A stretch of DNA of 34,944 nucleotides, taken from assembly GCA_034926235.1 (NCBI GenBank), contig JAYFRE010000084.1:1-34944 (forward strand), read 5' to 3'. The notes under the pieces are model-generated. The model did not search any database and was not told the DNA's origin. It saw nothing but the letters and a program-made list of their open reading frames with translations. The DNA is from JAYFRE01 sp034926235. Lineage in GTDB: Bacteria; Pseudomonadota; Alphaproteobacteria; Rhodospirillales; Magnetospirillaceae. Of this stretch, positions 23,853 through 33,400 are shown piece by piece. Position numbers and translations under genes: made by a program. Each line of letters opens with the position of its first letter. Position 1 is the stretch's first letter.

Positions 23853-25184
23853 TTAGTGCGGGAACAGCAAGATGCCTGTCACCGCGATCACGTTACCGAC
23901 CAGGAACAACAGCACCGCGAAGCCAATCAGGTCGCGCAAGCTGATCCTGGCGATTGCCAGCAGAGGCAACGCCCAGAAGGGGCAGACCACATTCCAGATG
24001 CTTTCGCCCCAGGCCACGCCCATCGCCACTTTCCAGGGTTCGACGCCGAGTTCAGCAGCGGCAGGCAGCATGAACGGCGCCTGCACCACCCAGTGACCGC
24101 CCGCAGACGGCACGAAGATGCTGATGATCAAAGACGAGAAGTAGCAGAAAATCTCGAAGGTCTGCGCGGTCGACATGCTGAGCAGCCAGTCGGAGATCAA
24201 ATTGACCAACCCGCTGCCGTCCATGATCCCCATGATGCCGGCATAGACGGGGAATTGCAGGATGATACCGCCCGCCGTTCCAGCGCCCTTGGTCATGGCA
24301 TGCGAATATTTGATCAGCGATCCGTGGGCGAAAACGCCCAGGACGATGAAAATCATGATCAGGATGTTCACATTGAGGTTGAACCCCTTGGCCGCGAAAT
24401 AGGTGGCCAGGAAAATCGCCCCCATCACCCCCAGGATCAGGTTCAGGATCACGCTGCGGTCCAGCTTGTCCGCGATCTGCAGATCCTTTTTCGTCTCTTC
24501 CTTCCATTCGTCGTCGGACGAAAAGGCGTCGGCGTCGACGGTAACGATTTCCTGGCCTTTTTTCGGCAGCATCAGGACGCAGACCAGGGGAATGACGATC
24601 GCCAGCGTCAGCGTGATGAAGATCGCCTGGGGATGGAAGATCGTCTGGGTCAAAGGCACCAGCCCCATCTGGGCCTGGAATGTGTGGCCGGGAGTGTTGA
24701 TCACCAACGGCACCGAGGCGGACAGGCCGCCATGGGTAATGATGATGCCCGAAAAAGCCGCCGTCACGATCAGGCGGAAATCGGTATCGCGGTGTTCCTT
24801 GGCCGCCTCGCGCGCCAGGAAGCCGCCCGCGATCAACCCCAAACCCCAATTGAGGTAGTAGAGCCCCATCGACGCCAGGGCGACGAACAGGATCGTCTGC
24901 GCCGGAGTCTTGGGAATACGGACGATGACGCGCAGGAACCGATGGACGATGGGAGCCGCCGCCAGCGCGTAACCCGTCACCAGGACCAGGGTCATCTGCA
25001 TGGCGAAGGCTAGGATCTTGAAGAAGCCGCCGCCCCAGTAATTGATAATATCCATGGGGCCCGTATTCGTGAGCCCCAAAGCCATCACGCAAACGACAAG
25101 GGTAATCAGCCAAGCCAGCGTGAACGGATCTGGCAGATATTTCTGCATCAGGTTCACGAAAAACATGAGTATCTTGTTAATCAT
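23853..25184 (-). CDS. atoE: Short-chain fatty acid transporter, AtoE family
   Basis: A 443-residue membrane protein of the SCFA_trans family (E. coli AtoE is 440 residues), with about 10-12 hydrophobic segments. Typical segments are PDPFTLAWLITLVV, NYWGGGFFKILAFAMQM, YYLNWGLGLIAGGFLARE, THGGLSASVPLVINTPGH and PSAGGHWVVQAPFMLPAA. Family members take up short-chain fatty acids such as acetoacetate or butyrate. It is the last gene of the operon, 78 bases after the dehydrogenase gene. This fits import of the acid substrate, or movement of the acetoacetate product, of the two enzymes encoded upstream. Confidence 0.9.
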   Translation of the reverse strand: MINKILMFFVNLMQKYLPDPFTLAWLITLVVCVMALGLTNTGPMDIINYWGGGFFKILAFAMQMTLVLVTGYALAAAPIVHRFLRVIVRIPKTPAQTILFVALASMGLYYLNWGLGLIAGGFLAREAAKEHRDTDFRLIVTAAFSGIIITHGGLSASVPLVINTPGHTFQAQMGLVPLTQTIFHPQAIFITLTLAIVIPLVCVLMLPKKGQEIVTVDADAFSSDDEWKEETKKDLQIADKLDRSVILNLILGVMGAIFLATYFAAKGFNLNVNILIMIFIVLGVFAHGSLIKYSHAMTKGAGTAGGIILQFPVYAGIMGIMDGSGLVNLISDWLLSMSTAQTFEIFCYFSSLIISIFVPSAGGHWVVQAPFMLPAAAELGVEPWKVAMGVAWGESIWNVVCPFWALPLLAIARISLRDLIGFAVLLFLVGNVIAVTGILLFPH

Positions 25185-25262
25185 ACTTCTCTCCCCAGGG
25201 ACTCCATGAATATGGAGCCCCCCTTATAAAATTCTCATTTATGCCTGTTGTCTCAATATGGA

Positions 25263-26207
25263 TCAGACGTAATATTCTGAGGCTTTGAGCTGGTGGATGA
25301 GTTTCTTTACAAATTTATTTTTTATTTCTTGAACCTCATCTTCAGGGTAAGGGAAGAACCCCTCCCCTGTTTTTATCCCCAGTTTCCCTTCTTTTACTTT
25401 TTGCCGAAGCATGGGATTGGCTTCTTGAGAATTGTCCATGACCTTCAGCAGGTTGTCGCCAACCACGCACCAGATATCGAGCCCGCCGAAATCGGCGACT
25501 TCCAGCTGACCGGTAGTGGCGTAGCGGAAGGCGGGGCCGAATTTCAGCGCCTTGTCGATATCGGCCGGCTCGGCGATGCCTTGCTGGATCAGCGAGAACA
25601 CCTCGCGCGCCACACCCTGCTGGATGCGGTTGGCGACCAGACCGGGCACGTCCTTCAGGATTTTGGCGGTCTGTTTCTTGATCGCGGCATAGAGCGTCTG
25701 GACCTGGACGAAAATCTCTTCGGGCATGTTGCCGAAGAAGGACAGCTCGACCAGCGGCATCAGATGGCCGGGATTGTACCAATGGCAGACCATGAAGCGG
25801 CTCTTGCGGGCCGGGCCTAACAGCGCCGCCATGCCATCCAACGACAGGCTGGAGGTGTTGCTGGCCAGAATGGTGTCGGGACGGCACAATTCGTCCAAGG
25901 TCTTCAGCAGATTCTGCTTCAGCTCCATCTTTTCGGGCGCGGCCTCGATGACGTAATCGCGGTCGCCGACGGCCTTGGCCAAATCAGTGAAGAAGGCGAT
26001 GCGTGCCAAAGCTTCCGGAATCGCGGAGGCGGCGATGAAATCCTCCTCCGCCATTACCTGGAGTTCTTCGCGGATCTGCTCTTTAGCACGGTCCAACGCC
26101 TGGGCGTCGACATCGTAGAGATTGACGGAAAAACCATGCAGCGCAAAGCACCCGGCCATGGAATGACCCATGGTGCCAGCGCCGATAACGGCGATGGTGC
26201 GGATCAT
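25263..26207 (-). CDS. 3-hydroxyacyl-CoA dehydrogenase-family oxidoreductase
   Basis: A 314-residue NAD-dependent dehydrogenase from the ATG at 26207; longer reading frames run into the preceding gene. The Rossmann motif is IAVIGAGTMGHSMAG and the catalytic region is ILASNTSSLSLD followed by His in VCHWYNPGHLMPLVELS. The HxxNPxHLxPLVE form is nearer to the lambda-crystallin/L-carnitine dehydrogenase branch than to 3-hydroxybutyryl-CoA dehydrogenase (HFFNPxxxMKLVEV), so the substrate may be a free 3-hydroxy acid rather than a CoA ester. The second domain has GLVANRIQQGVAREV and KLGIKTGEGFFPYPE. It starts 8 bases after the BKACE gene, so the two enzymes probably act in sequence. Confidence 0.87.
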   Translation of the reverse strand: MIRTIAVIGAGTMGHSMAGCFALHGFSVNLYDVDAQALDRAKEQIREELQVMAEEDFIAASAIPEALARIAFFTDLAKAVGDRDYVIEAAPEKMELKQNLLKTLDELCRPDTILASNTSSLSLDGMAALLGPARKSRFMVCHWYNPGHLMPLVELSFFGNMPEEIFVQVQTLYAAIKKQTAKILKDVPGLVANRIQQGVAREVFSLIQQGIAEPADIDKALKFGPAFRYATTGQLEVADFGGLDIWCVVGDNLLKVMDNSQEANPMLRQKVKEGKLGIKTGEGFFPYPEDEVQEIKNKFVKKLIHQLKASEYYV

Positions 26208-26215
26208 GGCAGACC

Positions 26216-27037
26216 TCACTTCAGTCCGAGAATGGCGCGGGTTTCGGCCGGCGTGGCCGCCTCGTTGTTCGCTTCCTCGATCAGGCGCTTGGCCCGGGCG
26301 ACGAATTCGGCATTGGATTTCGCCAGCCGGTTCTTGGCGTAGAAGACATTGTCTTCCATACCCACGCGGACATGGCCGCCCAAGGCGATGGTGGCGAACA
26401 GGATCGGCAGATGGCCCGCGCCGATACCCAGAGCCGACCAGGTGGCATCCGCCGGCAGCAATCCTTTCAGATAGACCAGATTCTCGACCGTCGCCGCCGT
26501 GCCGCCCGGCGCGCCCAGCACGAACTGGTAATGGCACGGACGCTGCAGCGTGCCCTGCTTGATGTAATATTCGCTGTTGTAATACATGCCGGCGTCGAAA
26601 ATCTCGAGTTCGGGCTTGACGCCGTTCTCGATCATCACCCGGCCCAGCTTGTCCAGGAACAGGGGGTGGTTGACGAACAGGCTGTTATGCATCCAGTTCA
26701 TCGTGCCGGCGTCATAGGACGCCATTTCCGGCTTCAGCTCGATGAGATGCGCCATCCGGGTCTCATCGGTCGCGTTGAGATCGCCCGACGTGGTCAGGTT
26801 GAGGACGATGTCGCACTTCTTTTCGCGGATCAGGGACACGGTTTCACGGAACCGGTCCTTATTCATCGTCCCCTTGCCGTTTTCGTCGCGCATATGCAGA
26901 TGAGCGATCCCGGCGCCAGCCTGCCAGCATTCATAGACGTCCTCGGCGATTTCCTTCGGAGTCAGAGGAATTGCCGGATTATGTTCCTTGGTCGGGAACG
27001 CACCGGTGGTGGCAACCGTAATGATCGTCTTGGACAT
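26216..27037 (-). CDS. BKACE-family beta-keto acid cleavage enzyme (Kce/DUF849)
   Basis: A 273-residue TIM-barrel enzyme of the family that condenses a beta-keto acid with acetyl-CoA to give acetoacetate and a new acyl-CoA. The Zn-binding His46 and His48 (IAHLHMRD) and the late Glu in VRVGMEDNVFY match Kce (H46, H48, E230). The position of Glu14 in Kce, which binds the amino group of 3-keto-5-aminohexanoate, is Phe14 (TTGAFPT), so an uncharged substrate is expected. The start is the ATG at 27037 (MSKTIITVATTG) with AAAGGG seven bases upstream. It is the first gene of the catabolic operon and lies behind a sigma-54 promoter. Confidence 0.9.
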   Translation of the reverse strand: MSKTIITVATTGAFPTKEHNPAIPLTPKEIAEDVYECWQAGAGIAHLHMRDENGKGTMNKDRFRETVSLIREKKCDIVLNLTTSGDLNATDETRMAHLIELKPEMASYDAGTMNWMHNSLFVNHPLFLDKLGRVMIENGVKPELEIFDAGMYYNSEYYIKQGTLQRPCHYQFVLGAPGGTAATVENLVYLKGLLPADATWSALGIGAGHLPILFATIALGGHVRVGMEDNVFYAKNRLAKSNAEFVARAKRLIEEANNEAATPAETRAILGLK

Positions 27038-27076
27038 AGTGCAACCCTTTAATATCATTAAAGATATAAGGGTATA

Positions 27077-27094
27077 AGCAAGTACTATGCCAAA
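27077..27094 (-). promoter_or_regulatory. Sigma-54 promoter of the kce operon
   Basis: On the minus strand the sequence reads TTTGGCATAGTACTTGCT. GG and GC are exactly 10 bases apart, as in the -24/-12 consensus TGGCAC-N5-TTGCW. The predicted start is near 27066, giving a leader of about 28 bases before the ATG. The sigma-54 activator gene immediately upstream supports the call. Confidence 0.85.
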
Positions 27095-27132
27095 TACGGG
27101 CTGGCTCTTTTCCGGGTGTTATCCTTTAGCGT

Positions 27133-27150
27133 CGATGACGATCGGCATCG
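27133..27150. promoter_or_regulatory. Palindrome upstream of the sigma-54 promoter (candidate enhancer site)
   Basis: CGATGACGATCGGCATCG is an 18-bp palindrome with a single mismatched pair, centred about 75 bases upstream of the predicted start. That is the usual place for the binding site of a bacterial enhancer-binding protein. A second inverted repeat, AATCG-AAA-CGATT, lies at 27171-27183. The activator encoded next door is the obvious candidate to bind. Confidence 0.6.
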
Positions 27151-27170
27151 CTGTACGCAAAAAAGGGCCG

Positions 27171-27183
27171 AATCGAAACGATT
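27171..27183. promoter_or_regulatory. Second inverted repeat, AATCG-AAA-CGATT
   Basis: A perfect 5-bp inverted repeat with a 3-base centre, just beyond the end of the activator gene and about 110 bases upstream of the predicted kce start. It shares CGAT with the palindrome at 27133 and may be a second half of the enhancer region. It is short, so chance is possible. Confidence 0.35.
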
Positions 27184-27186
27184 TTC

Positions 27187-28761
27187 CTATCCCGCCGCGC
27201 GATGATCTTTTTCATCAGGCTGATTACGGGCATCATCGGATATACGGATTCCCAGACGCTTCGCTTTTTTCACCACCGCCGATTGGCTGAGTTTAAGCAG
27301 AAGGGCGGCCTTGCGAGTGCTGCCGCAGCGGGAAAGCGCGATTTCGATGGTGCGCCGCTCCAGATCGTCCACCAAGGTTTTCAGCCCGTGATCCAGCCGG
27401 TGCGGGTCGCCGCCCGCGCCATCGAGATTGAGCAGAACCACAAGTTGCGCCCGGCCGATGACCGCATCCATGTCCGACACCAGAACCAAACGTTCGACGA
27501 TATTCTGCAATTCCCGCACATTTCCAGGCCAGCTATAGCGGGCCATCGTTTCCAGCCCTTCGGCCTCGATCCGCACCGCCTTGCCGTATTTGCCGTTATA
27601 AAGAGCCAGGAAATGACGGGTCAGCAGCGCCAGATCACGTTGCCTCTCGCGCAAAGGCGGAATGGCGATCGGAAAAACCGACAGACGGTAGAATAGATCC
27701 TCGCGGAAGCGCCCCTCGGCAACCATGGATTTAAGATCGCGGTTGGTGGCGGCGACGATACGGACATCCAGCTTGATCCGCTTCAATCCGCCGACGCGGG
27801 TGATTTCCTTGTCCTGCAACACCCTGAGCAGCTTGCTTTGCAATTCGAGCGGCATGTCGCCGACCTCGTCCAGCAGCAAGGTGCCTTTGTCGGCTAGTTC
27901 GAACAGGCCCATCTTGCCGCCGGGCACCGCCCCGGTGACGGCGCCCTTTTCATAGCCGAACAGTTCCGCCTCCAGAAGCGAGGCCGGAATAGCGGCGCAA
28001 TTGACCTTGATGAAGGGCTGGCTGCTCCGCGAGCCACTCAGATGGATCTCGTTGGCGACGACCTCCTTGCCGGTTCCGGTTTCACCCTGGATCAGCACCG
28101 TCACATCGAAATCAGCGACCCGGCGCACCAGTTCCAGCACGCGGCTCATGCCGGTGCTTTCACCGATCAGGTTTTCGCTCATCACCTGCTTGCGCAGATG
28201 CTCGATCTCCTGGCGCTTACGGACATGGCCGGCTTCGATCGCCAGGATTTTTTCCTGGGTGGCGTCCAATTCGTTCTGCATCTTGAGCAGATCGGTCATT
28301 TCGCGTTCGATGACCGCTACCAGCTTGATCTTGCCGTCGGAATCGAAGATCGGATTGCCCGAAATCAGCATGGTGGCGTTGTTGCGCCCGCTCGCGCCGA
28401 TCGAATTGACCTGACGGCCCCGGCGGATGACCTCGGGTGTCACCGCGTTGCGGAACACACCCTTCGCTTCGAGATCCTGGACATATTTCCCGACCACCTC
28501 ACTGGCGCGAAGACCGGTGATCCGCTCATAGGCTTTGTTGACGTAAAGCGTCTTGCCTTGGCCGTCGGCGATGTAAACGCCGTCATAAAGATGGTCGCCG
28601 ATTTCCTGGAAATCGAGGAAGTCCATCGTCCGCAACGTGTCGGCGATGATTCGCAGCCGCGCCACCGTCTTGGCGTCCAGCCCAGTACAGTCCTGCCACG
28701 CAATCTTGTTGCATAGCTCGTCAAGGAACGACGCCCACCAGGAACTGCCGTTTTTGCTCAA
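27187..28761 (-). CDS. PAS-domain sigma-54-dependent transcriptional regulator
   Basis: A 524-residue enhancer-binding protein starting at TTG 28761, with GGAGGGAGG five bases upstream. A PAS domain (about 52-165; LYDGVYIADGQGKTLYVN) is followed by a coiled-coil linker (about 165-205). The AAA+ domain (about 208-440) has Walker A GETGTGKE, Walker B GTLLLDEVGDM, and the arginine-finger region FREDLFYRLSVFPI. The C-terminal helix-turn-helix (STRKAALLLKLSQSAVVKKAKRLGI) resembles TyrR more than NtrC. The sigma-54 contact loop reads GAVTGA with Val275 where Phe is almost invariant. It is upstream of kce on the same strand and probably senses the acid substrate. Confidence 0.92.
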   Translation of the reverse strand: MSKNGSSWWASFLDELCNKIAWQDCTGLDAKTVARLRIIADTLRTMDFLDFQEIGDHLYDGVYIADGQGKTLYVNKAYERITGLRASEVVGKYVQDLEAKGVFRNAVTPEVIRRGRQVNSIGASGRNNATMLISGNPIFDSDGKIKLVAVIEREMTDLLKMQNELDATQEKILAIEAGHVRKRQEIEHLRKQVMSENLIGESTGMSRVLELVRRVADFDVTVLIQGETGTGKEVVANEIHLSGSRSSQPFIKVNCAAIPASLLEAELFGYEKGAVTGAVPGGKMGLFELADKGTLLLDEVGDMPLELQSKLLRVLQDKEITRVGGLKRIKLDVRIVAATNRDLKSMVAEGRFREDLFYRLSVFPIAIPPLRERQRDLALLTRHFLALYNGKYGKAVRIEAEGLETMARYSWPGNVRELQNIVERLVLVSDMDAVIGRAQLVVLLNLDGAGGDPHRLDHGLKTLVDDLERRTIEIALSRCGSTRKAALLLKLSQSAVVKKAKRLGIRISDDARNQPDEKDHRAAG

Positions 28762-28937
28762 TGGAACCTCCCTCCCCCAAGCACAGGCCGCTTTGCGCCG
28801 GGTTTTCCACCCTGCCGCACCTCTTATCGCGAGGTTTTGTCCGAGGCAGCCTGTCGCCGGATATTTTTCAGTTCGTTCTTCTGGCCTCCATGCCCGCCGT
28901 TAAGGATGCAAATTTCATGCAATGCGCCTTCCGGCTT

Positions 28938-30362
28938 TCAAAGGGCCCCGCCGCCCAGGGTCTTGTAAAGATCGACCATGTTGGACCGTTCCAGAACCTG
29001 AATCGAGACCAGATCCTGTTCGGCGCTGTAAAGGGCGCGCTCCGAATCGAGCACGGACAGATAGCTGTCCACGCCCTGGTCATAACGCGCCCGCGACAGG
29101 GTCAGGCTTTCGCGCGACGCCTCGACCAACGCCGTCAGGGACACGCGCTGATCGCTCAGGGTTCCCTTGGCGGCCAGAGCGTCCGAAACCTCGCGGAAGG
29201 CGCTCTGGATGGATTTCTCGTACTGCGCCAGCGCAATGTCGAAACTGGCCTTGGCCCTGTCCAGATTGGCCTGGTTGCGCCCGGCGGTAAAGATCGGCAC
29301 CGTGACCCGGGGAATGAAGGACCAACTGCCCGAAGCGGCGTCGAACAGCCCGTCCAGATCGGGACTGGCGGTTCCCCCCGTCGCCGTCAGCGTGATGGTG
29401 GGGAAGAATGCCGCCCGCGCCGCACCGATATTGGCGTTCGCGGCCATCAAGGAATGCTCGGCTCCGATGATGTCGGGACGGCCCCTCAGCACCTCGGACG
29501 GCAATCCTACCGGCAAATTCTCGACGAATCGGATCTGGTCCAGATTGGCGGGGGTGGTGATCGCCTTGTCGATCGGAGCGCCGACCAGCAGGGTCAGCGC
29601 ATTCTTGTCCTGCTCGACCTGACGGATGTAACGGATGCGGTTGGAACGCGCCGATTCGACCGCCGTCCGCGCCTGGGCGACGTCCAGTTGGGAACCAACC
29701 CCGTGACGGAAACTGGCTTCGATCAAATCCAGGGATTTCTGCCGCGCCGCCAATGTGTCGTTGGTCAAGGCCAAAAGCTTGGAATCGCCCAGCAGGGTGA
29801 GATAGGCGTTGGCAACCTCGGCCACCAGGGAAATCTGCGCCGCGTTGCGCGCTTCCTCGGTGGCGAGATATTGCTCCAACGCCTGTTCGTTCAGACTGCG
29901 TATCCGCCCGAACAGATCAAGCTCATAAGCGGTGATGCCCGCATTGACGCCATAGGTCCGGCTGGTGACGCCCTCGGTCTGGGGTGATGGAGCCAGACGG
30001 CGCGGCGTATGCTGCGCCGTGACCGACCCTGCGCCATCGAGCTGCGGAAACAGATCGGAGCGGCTGACGCGATAGGTCGCCCGCGCCAGCTCGACATTCA
30101 GAGTGGCGACGCGCAGATCGCGGTTATTGTCCAACGCCTGCTGAATCAAGGACTGCATCACAGGGTCAGCGAAGAAATCCTTCCACGCCACGTCGGACAA
30201 GGCCGGCGCGCCGTCCTTCTCGCCCGTCTTGGCTTCCTTGTAGACGTCGCCCTGGGGCCAGGCTTCCGGCGTCGGCAGATCGGGCCGCAGATAATCCGGA
30301 ATCAAGGAGCAGCCCGACAAAACGGCAGCCGCGACGGAAAGGGCAAGAACGGTTCTGGTCAT
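28938..30362 (-). CDS. RND efflux outer membrane factor (OprM/NodT family lipoprotein)
   Basis: A 474-residue TolC-type outer membrane channel. The lipobox VLSGC gives Cys18 as the lipidation site. Two repeated outer membrane efflux domains (about 60-255 and 275-465) carry ITAYELDLFGRIRS and FIPRVTVPIFTAGRN, the usual coiled-coil-associated segments. VLRGRPDIIGAEHSLMAANANIGAARAAFFPTI matches OprM/CusC/AdeK members. It ends the operon, 38 bases after the pump gene. A 176-base gap holding the promoter of the next (activator) gene follows on the left. Confidence 0.93.
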   Translation of the reverse strand: MTRTVLALSVAAAVLSGCSLIPDYLRPDLPTPEAWPQGDVYKEAKTGEKDGAPALSDVAWKDFFADPVMQSLIQQALDNNRDLRVATLNVELARATYRVSRSDLFPQLDGAGSVTAQHTPRRLAPSPQTEGVTSRTYGVNAGITAYELDLFGRIRSLNEQALEQYLATEEARNAAQISLVAEVANAYLTLLGDSKLLALTNDTLAARQKSLDLIEASFRHGVGSQLDVAQARTAVESARSNRIRYIRQVEQDKNALTLLVGAPIDKAITTPANLDQIRFVENLPVGLPSEVLRGRPDIIGAEHSLMAANANIGAARAAFFPTITLTATGGTASPDLDGLFDAASGSWSFIPRVTVPIFTAGRNQANLDRAKASFDIALAQYEKSIQSAFREVSDALAAKGTLSDQRVSLTALVEASRESLTLSRARYDQGVDSYLSVLDSERALYSAEQDLVSIQVLERSNMVDLYKTLGGGAL

Positions 30363-30400
30363 GGTCGTCCTTCGATCATCGGTTCGGGCATAACCCGGAT

Positions 30401-33400
30401 CTATTTCTTCTGAAAACGCGTGTCATGCAGCGAAAGACGCTTCGGCGGTTTACCCAGGCCATTCTGCACCATGACGAAGAACAAGGGCACGAAGAACACC
30501 GCCAGCACAGTGCCGCTCAGCATACCGCCGATCACACCAATACCGATGGCATTCTGCGCACCCGACCCCGCCCCGCTGTTGATGGCCAGAGGCAGCACGC
30601 CGAGAATGAAGGCCATCGAGGTCATCAGGATCGGCCGCAGGCGCTGCCGCGCCGCTTCGATGGTCGCACCGATGACCGAGCGTCCTTGTTCATGTATTTC
30701 CTTGGCGAATTCAACAATAAGAATCGCATTCTTGGCCGATAGCCCCATCGTCGTCAGCAGGCCGACCTGAAAATAGACGTCATTGGATAGGCCAAACAAC
30801 GTTACCGCCAGCACCGCGCCGACCACGCCCAGCGGCACCACCAGCATCACCGCGAACGGAATCGACCAGCTTTCATACAAGGCCGCAAGGCACAGGAACA
30901 CCACCAGGATCGACAAGGCGTAAAGCGCCGGAGCCTGCGACCCCGCCAGCCTTTCCTCGTAGGACAGGCCGGTCCATTCATAACCGAAGCCAGGCGGCAG
31001 CTTGGACGCCAGCTCCTGCATGACGGCCATCGCTTCGCCCGAACTGTACCCTGCCGCCGGCGAGCCCAAAATTTGGCGCGAAGGCGAACCGTTATAGCGT
31101 TCAAGCTGCGGCGAGCCGAATTCCCAATGGGCCGAGGTAAAGGTCGAGAATGGCACCATGCCGCCTGCGCTGTTGCGCACCTCCCAGCGGTTAACATCCT
31201 CGGGCAACATGCGATAGGGCGCGTCGGCCTGCAGATAGACCTTCTTCACCCGGCCTCTATCGATGAAGTCATTGACATAGGCCGAACCCCAGGCCGAAGA
31301 GATCGTCGTGTTGATGTTGGAGATCGACAGTCCCAAGGCTCTGGCCTTTTCACGGTCCACCACCAGACGATATTGGGGCGTATCTTCCAGGCCGTTGGGC
31401 CGCACGCCCATCAGTTTCGGGTTTTGAGCCGCCATGCCCAGCATCTGGTTGCGCGCCTGCATCAACGCCTCATGCCCCGCGCCCGAACGGTCGATCAACT
31501 CGAAATCGAAACCGGTGGCGTTGCCCAGTTCGATGATCGCCGGCGGAGCGAAGGCGAACACCATCGCCCCCTTGACCTGCGACAAGGCAGCCTGAGAACG
31601 CTTGATGATGGCTTTCAGCTTCTTGTCCTTGTCCTTGCGCAAGCTCCAATCCTTGAGCCGGATGAAGGCCATGCCGTTGTTCTGCCCACGTCCGGCGAAA
31701 TTGAAGCCGACCAGGGTGAACACGCTGTCAACCGTATCCTTTTCATGCTCGCGGAAATAGGCGGCCACTTGGTCTACGGATTTAGAAGTCAATTCGGCCG
31801 TGGTGCCCGCAGGGCCCTGAACCTGCACGAACATGATCCCCTGATCCTCGTCGGGCAGGAAGGATGTAGGCAGGCGTACGAATAAAAGCGCCAGCACGGC
31901 GATGATCGCCGCATAGACAAGCATCAACCGCACCGGACGGTGCAGCGACCAGCGAACGTTCAGGATGTAGTGCCGCCGGCTGAAATTGAAGCCTTTGTTG
32001 AACAGACCAAAGAAGCCGGTTTTCTTTTCTTCGTGGCCTTCCTGCAGAGGTTTTAGAATCGTGGCGCACAGGGCCGGCGTGAGGACGAGGGCAATCAGCA
32101 CCGACAGCGCCATCGCCGACACCAGGGTGATCGAGAACTGACGATAGATCGATCCCACCGAGCCGGAGAAGAAAGCCATCGGCACGAACACCGCCGACAG
32201 TACCAGACCGATACCAACCAGCGCGCCGCTGATTTGGGACATAGATCGCCGCGTCGCTTCGCGCGGGCCTAGTCGGTCTTCGCTCATCACGCGCTCGACA
32301 TTCTCAACGACGACGATGGCGTCGTCCACGAGCAGCCCAATCGCCAGCACCATGGCAAACATGGTCAGCGTATTGATGGTGAACCCAGCTACCGCCAGGA
32401 CGCCGAACGTTCCCAGCAAAACCACCGGAATAGCGATGGTCGGGATCAGCGTGGCGCGGAAATTCTGCAAGAACAAATACATGACCAGGAAGACCAGGAT
32501 GATGGCCTCACCCAGAGTCCTCACCACCTCTTCGATCGACAAGCGCACGAAGGGAGTGGTGTCATAGGGATAGATAACCTCGACGCCCTCGGGGAAGAAC
32601 TGCTTCAACTCGTTGATCTTCGACCGAACCGCGTCGGCGGTCGCCAGCGCGTTAGCGCCGACCGCCATCTTGACGCCGATGCCGCCGGACGGCTTGCCGT
32701 TGAACCGCGCCTTGATCTCGTAATTCTCGGAACCGATCTCGATCCGGGCGACGTCCTTCAACCGCACCTGCGAGCCGTCCTGATTGACCTTAAGCAGGAT
32801 ATTCTCGAACTGCTCGGGCGTCTGCATACGGCTTTGCGCCAGAATCGTGGCGTTGAGCTGCTGGCCCGGCATCGCCGGATTGCCGCCCAACTGGCCCACC
32901 GACACCTCGGCATTTTCGGCCGAGACGGCGGCTGAAACCTCGCTGGTGGTGATGCCGTAGCTGACCAGCTTATCCGGATTGAGCCAGATGCGCATGGCGT
33001 ACTGAGCGCCGAACACCGTCACCTCACCGACGCCGGGGACGCGGCTGATCGGGTCCTGAACGCGCGAGGTCAGAAGATCGGCCAGCTCATACTGGTTCTG
33101 CCGGCCATTGGCCGAAATCACGCCGACCACCATCAGGAAGTTCTTGGTCGCCTTGGCGACCTTGACGCCCTGGCTCTGGACTTCCTGGGGCAGAAGCGGC
33201 ATGGCCAGCTGCAGCTTGTTCTGCACCTGCACCTGGGCGATATCCGGATTGGCCTTGGAATCGAAAGTCAGGACGATTGCGGCGTTGCCGGCGGAATCGC
33301 TGGTCGAAGACATGTAGACCAGATGGTCGATGCCGTTCATCCGCTGTTCGATCACCTGGGTAACGGTGCTTTCGACCGTCTGCGCCGAAGCGCCTGGATA

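Noticed and set aside
23718..25013. 431-codon plus-strand frame opposite atoE
   Set aside because: AtoE on the minus strand has family motifs and a start with normal context; the plus frame is hydrophilic and repetitive in composition.
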